Below are positions 36,201-47,262 of a stretch of 64,000 bases of DNA, piece after piece; the first letter of the stretch is position 1; each line of letters opens with the position of its first letter. A program made the position numbers and the translations under genes. The notes beneath the pieces are model-generated. The model worked only from the letters and a program-made list of their open reading frames with translations, did not search any database and was not told the DNA's origin. Source of the DNA: Arcuatula senhousia (Eukaryota; Mollusca; Bivalvia; Mytilida; Mytilidae); assembly GCA_963971305.1 (NCBI GenBank), contig OZ020307.1, forward strand, positions 8,941,501 to 9,005,500, in the 5' to 3' direction.

Positions 36201-36440
36201 ATCCTCAGTTAGGTGTTATTTTTGAATGAATTGTATATATTAATGTAATGTTTCTAACCAACTCAAATTTACAGACAATTAATTGACTTCAAAATTAAGA
36301 GTAAAAAGAAAACAATTGTGCTATACTGGCATAGAAAAAGGACGATTGGTTTAAAACAAAGTACTGGTTTCGAAGAATTTTAGATGTACAAGAAATTAAT
36401 ATATATACGTTAGCAAGAAGTACACAATTTGAAAGTTCCG

Positions 36441-36484
36441 GGGTTTTGACATTCGACTGCCCATTGGTATCTCTTTGCTTTTTC
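36441..36484 (+). mobile_element. Penelope-like 3' tail fragment
   Basis: GGGGTTTTGACATTCGACTG then CCCATTGGTATCTCTTTGCTT, the extreme 3' end of the tail only. Confidence 0.65.
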
Positions 36485-37509
36485 TGCACTTATCTGAGAG
36501 ATCTACCCTTCTTTGTTTTATGTATGTCTGTGGCTTTGCTTCTTATTGACGTTTCTCTTTTCACGCCTCTCTACCTTTATCTTAGATTTTTACACAATGT
36601 ACAAGACATAAGTTAATTAGAACAAGCTATATGAACTTTTGTAAAATAAATAAAATAAAATGTTTTATGTGTACTGTTTTTTCCAAGTGATTTTAGGCTA
36701 TCCAGATACCACTGCAGTAACTAAGCAATTTTACCTCTATAACTACTGAAAAACTTTAGGGATGTAGGTGACTATCCGATGAATGTATATATAAGGGTAT
36801 TTTTGTTTGTTTCAAGTAACACCATAAAGATTCTTCATAAACAAAGGCTGTTTGGCGGTATTCTTTTGTGGTTTTTTCCATTTTTTCTAAATTACCGCTT
36901 GTTTTATGTGAGCTGTGTCTTGTACACTTATTCTACATCATATTTTTTTCTGCTAAATAAACAAAGAAGAAAAGAAAAAAAACGTGACCGGAAAGCTCGA
37001 GGATTTTGTTTGGCTGTCATTCATTTAAGAAGTTAGATAGTTTTGGGGTTAGTAAAAAGATTATACTTTTTCATTTTGATGCTTTGCCAAGTGATTTTCG
37101 GTGGTAATTATTAGCCCAACAGCACTGCAGATTCGAGTCTCAAATGTGTCGACATTTTCTGCAGCTTCCCTTTCTCGAGCAGTTCGCCAATTTTTCATCT
37201 CAAATGTCCTTCCCCCCTTTATTACAACCTCCCATGAATGGGGAAAAATTGGCATAAAATGACTACATGCTTAGAGAATCCAAAATTGCAAAACCTACAA
37301 TCATTTACATTTTAAATGGAAGATATTAACATGTAGACTATAAAATCAAATGTTCATCGACAGGAGTGTTCTGATGGTATATATGCGATTCAGGAAAACA
37401 CAAAAGCTAGCAAATGAACATCGTCAATAAAACGTGGGATTAATGGAAAGACGAAATTTATGATCCTATAGATATGAAGGTCATTTAATATGAATAAAAA
37501 AACCCAAAC
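36485..37509. other. Unique AT-rich region
   Basis: No gene or repeat recognised. Confidence 0.4.
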
Positions 37510-37556
37510 AAATCAACAAGCGGTTGTGCAGATTGAGTGCCCATTTGGATGCCGAT
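37510..37556 (-). pseudogene. Tiny Penelope-like reverse transcriptase fragment
   Basis: The minus strand reads ATCGGCATCCAAATGGGCAC, encoding IGIQMGTQSAQP, the conserved block before the catalytic site. Nothing further is recognisable on either side. Confidence 0.55.
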
Positions 37557-37596
37557 TGCCCAATAAAAACACTAAAAACTACTTACGTGTTGTCTA

Positions 37597-38050
37597 TAAA
37601 GTAATATGGAGTAGGCATTGCCTAAATGCGAGCATAGCTAAAAGAGACTACGTTTTGTTCTGTTTTATTTGTTATCTTTTCTTTGGTATATCATTTAATT
37701 TCCAATATTTCCATTTGCTTATTTTGGGGCGAGATGGTATGGGGCGTTAAGCTTCGAGACACGTTAGTTTCGTACGTGCATATAACCAAGACGAAACGAG
37801 CAGCTTATGTGTATTTATTATTTTAAGAATATTATTTTCTTGCAAAAAGCGCAATTAATTATTTTTTAAGCATTATATTTCTTTTCTTATAAATTATTTT
37901 AACATTCACTCCGGCCCTGTAAAAATAGTAACCCTTTCCGGACCATAAAAAATCTAAACCAGCATTAGCAAATTTCTCGCGGAAACAAATACCGTAGAGC
38001 TCTCCGCTCGAGCGTGCACTTCGTGCCCGCTTGCGAGCTATGCTCGCTAT
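37597..38050 (-). mobile_element. Short-TIR element, copy 2 (inverted)
   Basis: Reverse complement of the element at 16194-16950. It shares AATATGGAGTAGGCATTGCC, GCGAGCATAGCT, GGGGCGAGATGGTATGGGGC, CGTACGTGCATATAACCAAG, the CCGGACCATAAAAAATCTAA segment and the end hairpin near 38005-38035. It lacks about 340 bp that copy 1 contains between the TTATCTTTT-like motif and the GTTTTGTT end. Identity in shared blocks is high. Confidence 0.8.
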
Positions 38051-40261
38051 TAGTTGTGCATTGCGATTTGCTTTGCTGTAAATTTGTTCATTTTACCAGA
38101 CTGGTAAATTATGAATAAGTCTTAGCAAAATATGTGAAGTTGCGTTTCTAACTTGCCGCATTTCTTATGATTCAAGTGTCTACCGATAATTTATTAATGA
38201 GGGATATACACATTTTTATTTACTAGTGGTGTGGACAAAATATAAATTTAATATGAGAATGATGAAACATATCTTGTTGAAATCTAATCCAATCTAATTA
38301 AGTTTTAATAGATCATTTTTCGATACACTTAAGCTGTTTTGCACACAATTTTATTTTACGAAAATTGATGAAATATATACAAACATTACCAAATGAAGTT
38401 TAAAAGTTTTAGAATAATTAGTTATTTTGTAGGTTTATTAATAATAATATAGAAATTAATCGCTTGTTTAAATCTTAAATTGTTGAAATACATAGGTTTC
38501 TATCTTTTTAAGCACATGGTCGATGCCTGCCTGGTATGTCTTCCGTTCATAGAGGTTCTATGTACGACTACTTTTCTTGGATTATTATTAGGTACCTCAA
38601 ATTGTTTTTGATTCATATGCTGTTAATAAGAAATATTTGAAATACATGTATACATATACAGCATAACCATGATGACACTGACTTTTGTGCCTTCCATTTA
38701 CAGACATTTTCAAAGTAGTATATTTCAACTATTGAAATAAACCAATACATTATTTTGGGCCAAAAAAAGGACTTAACTGACAATTATTTGTGTTTTTGTT
38801 ATTGCTCTCTGCATGACAAGTCTTTTATCAGAAACAAAAATCAAATAAAGAAAAGATCATTTAAAATACCTAGCCAATAACATGACTGTTAAAATTCCGT
38901 AACGCCCCCTTCTATGTCTTAAGTGTAAATACTTTAGATCTATTTTACCGTCTATTCATTAGTATTAACAGCCATTGTATTTTTGAACATAATTACCCTC
39001 ATTGTAGCTGATTTTCAATAATTTATTACTGGTTTACAATATTAAGTTTCATGCTAATAACTTTTTGAAGTATTTAAAAATACTTAGAGGGTACAGCTCT
39101 GAAGCAGTTCATTTTAGGCCGACATGGTATAGAACCTAATGACACACACTACCTTTTGTCTTTACGCACCCATTTTGTTGTTCGGAAACAATCCGCACGC
39201 AACTAAGCTAAAGAAATGATTTAATAGACGCTTTTGTTGGGGTTCAGGTTACTATCAAAGTATACGAAAGATTCACGCTTAAAAGAATTAAGTCTAAATG
39301 AAGACTAATTACCCCAAAAAGGTCATACGTGGCAGGTTGGGTGTTTCGGGTTTTATCAATAATACACGAACCTTGCAAATTGATAAATACTAAACGGATT
39401 TAATTATGCAGAATTACAACTCGGGGTCAGACCAGACATAAAAGAACCAGCAATGCGTGCAGTTTTTTCTATTATTTATGGCTTTTAAATAATTGTAATT
39501 GAAACTTTTTCTTTTAAATCAAGCAAGACAAACACATCACGAAAGATTCTTTACAATCAGATAGAAATTGCATTAGTAAGATATGTATATCAATTAACAG
39601 AGACAATAATTCTGTATAAATAATTAATTTGAACGTCACTTTAAGGTGTTTTTCAATTAGAAAGGTATTGAATTAGTTTATAAAGTTTGATTATAAAACA
39701 ACGACATCACACGTTTGTCTTCAGATCTTCAAACTTAAAACCAATAAAAACTGCAAGATAAACAATCAGACCGGAAATTGGTCCAGTAAACTTCGTTTTA
39801 AACTTTCCCAAGGTCTAAGATAAAGGATGTTTGAAAATAGTCCTGTTAGATATTGAAAAGTAGATAAATGTCGAACTGCAATAAACTGTAAAGTTCCTAG
39901 AATATAAAATCTTGCCGAGACGTTCTCACGTTAGATTTCAAATTAGTTTAAATTGTGCTGAAATATGATAAATTACTCTGGTTGCTAATTTAGGAACAGC
40001 CGCGTTGAAATCTTACAAATGCATTTTGTAAGAAGTAAAAACACGTTTCAGAATAAGAACATACTTAGTACTAGTTTGCTTAGGACAAAAATAAAAATAA
40101 TCAAATAAAAACAAAAATATAAATGGAAAGTGAAGCAAAGAATAGTTAAATGTGCTTATCCGTGTTATTGTCCAAGTTAAATAGAGCTTTCAAGTATTAT
40201 CTCAAACTCGGATAAGTTTAATGTTTTAAAACCAGAGTGGTGGATCTTGTTCGGAAAAAAT
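38051..40261. other. Unique AT-rich region
   Basis: No gene or repeat recognised. Confidence 0.4.
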
Positions 40262-40496
40262 ATCATCTCCCTCTCGCGTAAAAGAACCCTGCAACGTGTC
40301 TCGATATGAGGTACCCTCCATGCATAATAGTCCGATCCTACCCATCCCTTCTTTTTACAGGGTTAGACGAAACTCTGCATTCCGATTGGCCTTGTGTCTC
40401 CATCATCAGTTTATGTTCATTTTATCATCCTTTCATGTTCATCTCTCTGATATAGCCGAGTTTCTGCTGCTTGTAAGTATGGCAATTACTGACTAA
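40262..40496 (-). repeat. GC-richer dispersed repeat, copy
   Basis: The reverse complement matches the 26600-26870 part of the long copy: GGGTTCTTTTACGC, the GTCGGATCATAC-type segment, GGACACAAGGCCAATCGGAA, the GATGATG/ATGAACATAAA segments, and a degraded GTTAGT tail. The 66-codon frame at 40296-40496 is part of it. Confidence 0.65.
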
Positions 40497-41693
40497 CTAT
40501 TTTGTTTAAAACCAGACCAATGAATTTTTCTTATTTAGAGGCTTTTATCTCGCAAGTTAAACTATACAGGAAACAGTGAAACATGTTACCCTAGGCTTTT
40601 AGTACTAGTAATTGATAATTCTTATGATACTTTACCCACAAGGAAGGATTTCATCTTTAACCACTAATGCAATACCATAGGTTGTATACATCAATGGTGA
40701 GACTATGAGACTGTATAAAGGCCCACCTACGTCTCTTCCTTGTTACGTAATTAATTAATGCACCTTGTTACAAAAAGATACAATTGTACACATGTCATAG
40801 AGTTTCCTAGGTCTACACCTGCTCTGACCTTTTGCAATTTTTACATATATCAGTTCATCAAATACAGGTAAGGAAATTAATTTGTACAGAATGTTAATTG
40901 TTTAGTGTGTATACCTCTACCATGAATAGAGCCATTACTAAGCGGTAATCAGTTGTAAAGTAGGAATAAATTTATGTGAATACCATGCACTGTATATTAA
41001 ATTAAAATCTCATTTCTTTCATTTTGTCGTGACCTGAAAATCTATTTACAAAGATTATATATATTTAAATGAATAAGTTTCAACCTTATCTAATTAAGCC
41101 TACTCGTGTTTTAAATCAATAAGAATATGACACAAACGAGGAGTTATTCCCCATAAACAATCCATATATCTGAACTGATTGTTCAATCAATTGTCTTGCA
41201 GTAGACAGAAAACAAAGGAGCCAAACAGAGCATGTTATATTATGAATAAAGAAACATGACTGACGGGACATAATGAGCCATATGATACACCAAATGATAT
41301 TCCCATGATGGTGACCTCTGATTTCAGTGACCTTTCCTATTGTCTGTAGGTCTTTATATGCTCATTACCGATCTTGTTTTGTCTTATAGAATCCTGGCCA
41401 GTAAGTATACAGTTCTGCTGGACCTTTATAAGTTTATGAAAGGCTAGATAAGTTTTGATATTACTGTCAAGTGTCAGGGCTTCGTACCAGTTAGGTTGTG
41501 GTACGAATATTTATAGACACTTGTAGTAAATGTCGAGGTGGGCTAAATGTTGGACCAAAAAATCTAACTTGAAAGGAATCAGTTTCCCACATTTCATCGC
41601 AAGAAAAGTAACTGTCTTAAATCACAGACAACCATACAAAAACGCCGAGGAGATATCTGTTTGTGAATGTTTAGGTTTCATAAAAGTTGATTT
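40497..41693. other. Unique AT-rich region
   Basis: No gene or repeat recognised. Confidence 0.4.
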
Positions 41694-41945
41694 AAAGAAG
41701 CAGAGGCACCAATGGGGCATCCGAATGTCAAAAGTCCGAAAGTGCAATGACAAAACCAGTAAACACCAACAAAAGCAGCGCGAAGAAACAGACAACACAA
41801 AACAACCACAAAACTAAAAAAAAACCAACTGAATGTCAATCAACAACGGGAACTCAAGTTGTAACGAGAGTAAACTAAAGTACTCCGGAAGAGTAAGCAG
41901 TTCCTGCTTGCTATAGAAGAATTATCGCGCTAGCAATGCCAGTGA
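41694..41945 (-). mobile_element. Penelope-like 3' tail, 5'-truncated copy
   Basis: Minus-strand tail copy close in sequence to those at 1.9 and 33.0 kb: stem-loop at 41895-41909, ACCAATGGGGCATCCGAATG and TCAAAAGTCCGAAAG near 41,709-41,742. The frame ending at 41817 runs from unique DNA into the tail and is incidental. Confidence 0.82.
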
Positions 41946-42582
41946 TTAATCCAGAATTAAGAATGAAGAATGAGGCTTTAAGATAATATTCGAGGATAAA
42001 TACTTGAAATAGAGAAAGCTAGATAGATACGACTTGAAATAAAAGATCGACTGTGTAAAATATGTGAAAATGAATTTGAAGATGAATTACACTTTCTAAT
42101 AAATTGTAACTTGTATAAAGATGTTCATCATTAACATCTCCTGAAATAAAAAAAAAACTTTCAATTTTTAACTGATATAAACAAAATTAATTGGCTTCTT
42201 ACTCAAGAGGATTAATCTGTTATCTTTATCCTTTCTAATATGATAAGGCCAAAACCTTATATAGAAGAATTAAATCTGAGCTAACCTTTTGTCTCAGAAA
42301 TATATATTAATAAATTTACAACAAAAGCTAACCCCTTTCAAGTGTACGTGTAACTCATACACTATACATTTATACCCGTATGTTTATTTTAATATATAAA
42401 TTGCAACTACTTTTATTTATAATTTCTAAATGTTTGTCTTAAGTTCATAACATATCAACAACTAATGTAATCACTATCATATTATGTTCTTTTCTTTCAA
42501 TGTTAAATTTGATTGAAATGGGCGTCCTGATTGGCTAAATGAAATGTCCTGTATCTTGAACTGGACCACGAAGAGAGAGAGT
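41946..42582. other. AT-rich spacer
   Basis: No gene or repeat recognised. Confidence 0.4.
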
Positions 42583-42758
42583 CAGGGGTGGATCCAGATT
42601 TTTTTTTTAAAAGGAGGGGGTATCATATACTGGTTACTGAGGACAAAAGGTGTGTGTGATGGGGGTGTTTCCATACCAAATTTGCCGAAAATCTACATGA
42701 AAATTACAAAAAAAAATTGCAGGAAAGGGAAGGGTTCCAACCCATGGGTCAGCCACTG
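42583..42758. mobile_element. hAT-like MITE candidate
   Basis: 176 bp starting CAGGGGTGGATCCAG. The reverse complement of the right end is CAGTGGCTGACCCAT; 10 of 15 positions agree. hAT-superfamily ends often begin CAG(N)GGTGGATCC. It is flanked by AT-rich DNA, but I could not see the 8-bp target duplication. Confidence 0.5.
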
Positions 42759-45700
42759 ATAGTTCAACAGATTACTATTAGTTAATCTAGTTTTTAATTG
42801 TCTTTTCAGATACTGTAATAGTAAAACTAATAAATGTACTTAAATCAACAATTCAGATTCCTTTTATTTTTTTCATGTTTTTTTTTAAAGATATACAAAT
42901 GGGAAAATCGAATATCGTAAGTCTGAAAAAGGGCCAACTGAGGATAAAAAACATAAAAAAAATAAAATAAATAAGATAAAAAAGTACAATATAGAAAAAC
43001 AATATTACAATTAAACGACAACCAGCAATGCGATTTAAGGACGATCCTATTTAAATATGAATAACTGTTTTGAAACAAACGGTAAAGTAAAGACCACAAA
43101 CTAAAAGACAAAGCAACAGAACAAAATAACGACGAAAAACAAACAAACAGACATAAATTACATTCTCAGTCGCTTGGCGTCATTCAAGACACAGCCGAGA
43201 AAATATAGCTAATAGATTAAAAGAAAAAAATAGCAATCGAAACAGTAACATATTCAGCAATAAACTAGAAGAAAAGTCTGTGTTTTATTTGTGTTTTATA
43301 TCAAAAACTAGAAAATATGGAACATCATCACTTCATTTCATAAAACTAAAACATTTCTCAACTTAAATAAAGAATGCAATTGATATATCTCCTGCTAAAT
43401 TATAAAAGGTGTCTATTCGGAAGGGTAATACGGATGACAGTCCCGCACTGAAGTGACAGACTCGGGGATTTTCGTCCTAACCTATCAGATTACATCTTTC
43501 ATTAACTGCGGAATATCTTTTTGTGTGATAGACAGGTCGACAATTTACCCATCTGCTAGGATCAACAAAATAATTAGTTTGCTATCAGAACTACACATGA
43601 GTGACTTTTGAATTTGTACAAATAAGACAATGAATAATAATTTATCAAGATTCACCAATTTATCAATAATACTTGATCCCCTGTAACCATTAGCATTTTG
43701 TAGAAAAATCTGCATAAGAACGTTAGCCAAACGGCGAAGTGAAGTAAAAATCAGTACAAATAAAATACCAGATACATGTACGTGTAGAAAATAGGTTGTA
43801 TAACATTAAAAATATTTGAAATTCACTCTCGCAATATACAATCGAAATAAACAGATATTATATGTACCATATGCATGATATGTCACAAAAAGTTATGGTC
43901 TTGAGGAAAAAAATATGAAAATCTTATCAAGATCAAACAATATAGTTATCTACAAAACAACACCTACAAAAACAAGGTGTTAACATACAACACGAAAAAA
44001 TATTAAAATCTTTAAGACTTAACAAATATATTTTGCGAGAAAATTCACCAACGGTGAGACAAAAACCAACAAACAAACAACAAAAACCAACGAACAAACA
44101 ACAAAAACAAACAAGCAAATGACAAAAACAAATATGTTTATTACCAGTTGAAATATAAGATGGACATTTGAAAAAAAAAGCTTTATAGATATGCGTTGCC
44201 AATAACCATGTATCATTTTTGAATAAAAAAATATTCTGAGGCCGCATAAATATCAATTTCATGCATGAAACTTGTTCTTTTGAAATGATCACTAGTAAAG
44301 TTCGTTTTTGAATCAAACTTTTAAGAAGATCCTGTACAATGTAGCTTAAGGGCCTAATCTGTCAAATTTAATTTCTCTACCATTTGCGACTAGAAAAACG
44401 GATGTTAAACAATTTTGTTGATTTCCAAGGAAATCTTATAAATGTCATTTTATTCATCTAATTCCGGAAATTTCAGGGCAAATTGAGTAGGTATAAAGTG
44501 GAATAGAGCCATAAAGGAAACTGTTTTATTAAGTGCTTCTGTTTCAATTAATACCCAATCCCGGTCTGTCAGGCAGGACTAGATATCTTGTAATTATTTC
44601 AAGCATATTCCTGATAAAAGGAAGCCTATAAGACGACCCATAATGGCCTCTTTGAATTAGATCAATCTCCACTATAGAAGCACATTTAGTTGGCACACAG
44701 ATGACGGTTCATTGAGCTTAGATCTTCATTTGGACAAAGACATTACATAAAATTGAAAGTAACATATCAGAACAAATTAAATGAGAGTTTGATGGAATTT
44801 CTCTTATCAAATTTGATTCGAATGACCGGCGATGTAGCCATAATTCAAATGTAATTTCAATAACTTTTTCTTGGCTGAATGAGCTAATAAGACGTCGTAT
44901 TTGTTAGATTGAGAGCTAACAATGAGTTGGTGGTGAATTATTTTAGAAGGGCTTTTGTAGCAAATTACATGGCAGATTATATCTTAATAGCTAATTCAGA
45001 CAAAAGGCGCAGAAATAATAGTGTTCTCTACAACAGAATAAAACCACTTGATTTATGTACACAGAAACAATCAATTAAATAGATGTCTTTGTTTTAAACG
45101 AGTTTACTAAATATTTATAATTCATATACGGGGTATATTTATGCAGGAATTTTCAATAGGTCATTATGAATATTAATTTGAAACTTTGAAGCAGTTGGCT
45201 GCTTTATTTTGAGTTTTAGTTTTATTGGAGTATTTTGAATAACAGAAATTCCCATGAATGCAGTTTATTTATAAAAATTAACATATGAAGCAAAGCAGAT
45301 GATGTATAAATTAACCATTAAAATTTAACCATTACTATTAAAAGTTAAATTTTAATTTTTAACATTAAAATAGTTTTAATTTTTCTGAAATATCATATTA
45401 ACTTAGTGGATATATAGGACTTGAAAAGGTAATATGGATTAACTTATAGGCAATACATATTTATATCTACATGTACACACAATTCAAAAACTATATTGTT
45501 TTTTCTTACTTGAGAACTTCAAGATATATCTTAATCTGGCTGATTCTGGCAGAACAAAAAAAGCGATTTGTTTTTAAGCTTCAGTATTTTTCATTGAAAC
45601 TAAGAACAAATAATGTAAGAATAATTTACATATGTATTATATAGAAAATACAATTTATTTACAAAATATGCAATAACTCAGAATAAAACTAATCAAAAGC

Positions 45701-46888
45701 AAAACATTTAAGTCCAAACAAAAACTATCAAAACTTAAAATATAGCAAGGAAAAAAGTAAACAGATAGTTTGTTTAATCCTATCTCTGTTGAAGGAAGGT
45801 TGCAACCATCATTGGGACACAAACAAGTTGTAATATCTAGATGAAAATAGAACGATTCCGACTGAAAAGAATAAATTAATCACTGTATTCGTTAACCTTG
45901 TATAGGACCAGAATGTGTGTGTCAGAGCGACCATACAAACAGACGGTATGACACGACAGTTTACTCCATGTCTTTATCTGTAGCCCTGACAACATAATTA
46001 CAGAACTCGACATCTCACGCCATGCTAACTATTGACAACAATATTTCACCAACGACAACAAATCAACTTTATCATCAATAATTGTTACATTTCAATTTGA
46101 TGGTTGTTTACACCTGTTAAATTTATCAACTCGCCATTCAATGGGCACATTTCCCGCGTCTTGCTGAAATTTTTAAGTGAATGCTAAAATTATAAAAGCT
46201 TCTATGATACTAGTATAATATACTTTTTTAGATTGTTTTATTTAAATTGCTTGTAAACAAATAACAAAACCTTCTCTTCCATAGTCGCTTTTAGTATATT
46301 GGCCGTGACCATACTGACCACAAGCCTCGAACATAATATAAAAATGTCAAAGAAAGAAACAGAACGTGCATGTCGACATGTCAGAAGTTTACATATAAAT
46401 AAATACAACAAGGTTCTGAAATTGTTTGAAACGTATCTAAAGAATGTTTATTCGAAATAGATAAAAATGAGATGGATAGTTACAAATGAAAGAAATATTA
46501 TTTTTGTAATTGTAAATAATGCTCAAAAGATAATATGAACAAAACAGTTCTTTTTTTTCGTTAAGTCTAAACGCTTATACTTTCTCATACAAATTCTATC
46601 TCTGACTCACCGATTCCTTCTCCTTTCAGCGAGAAGAAATATGTATTTATTTGATCACAAATATTTTAATTTCTTCTAATTACGGATATGGTCTATATTT
46701 CACTTTTGAACAAACTGATTAATGGGATCAGAGAACGCAATCTCTAAAAGACGGAGCGTGTAAATCATTTATCAGAGCTGCTTAGACCATGAGTAACATT
46801 TGTCAGTTTATATGGAACAGAAAATTGCTCTTACTATTGTCCGTTTATTCATTAAATTTTTTCTACATCAAATTCGATTTAATAAAAG
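42759..46888. other. Mostly unique AT-rich region
   Basis: Contains a weak, diverged match to the Penelope-like tail on the minus strand at about 42893-42940 (AAATGGGAAAATCGAAT, GTCTGAAAAAGGGC) and a CAAA-rich low-complexity block at 44060-44130. The minus-strand frames at 43933-44316 are due to that block. No gene recognised. Confidence 0.45.
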
Positions 46889-46897
46889 ACAAATAGA
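46889..46897 (+). repeat. Target-site duplication, left
   Basis: ACAAATAGA immediately before the element's first base. The same nine bases follow its last base at 56673-56681. Confidence 0.9.
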
Positions 46898-46910
46898 ATG
46901 GACGTCAAGT

Positions 46911-47262
46911 TGGTTACTTATTCCTTATTCCCTATTCGTTACTTATTCCCTATTCCCTATTCGTTACCTATTCGTTACTTATTCCCTATTCCCTATTCGT
47001 TACCTATTCGTTACTTATTCCCTATTCCCTATTCGTTACCTATTCGTTACTTATTCCCTATTCCCTATTCGTTACCTATTCGTTACTTATTCCCTATTCC
47101 CTATTCGTTACCTATTCGTTACTTATTCCCTATTCCCTATTCGTTACCTATTCGTTACTTATTCCCTATTCCCTATTCGTTACTTATTCGTTACTTATTC
47201 CCTATTCCATATTCGTTACTTATTCCCTATTCCCTATTCGCTACTTATTCGTTCAACGAATG
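46911..47262 (+). repeat. 36-bp minisatellite, left terminus
   Basis: About eight units of 36 bp, each TATTCGTTACC, TATTCGTTACT, TATTCCC, TATTCCC (11+11+7+7). The same pieces occur once in each 169-bp unit as the CATTCGTTACCTATTCG segment, suggesting local expansion of that segment. Frames of 126-176 codons arise because 36 is a multiple of three. Confidence 0.93.
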
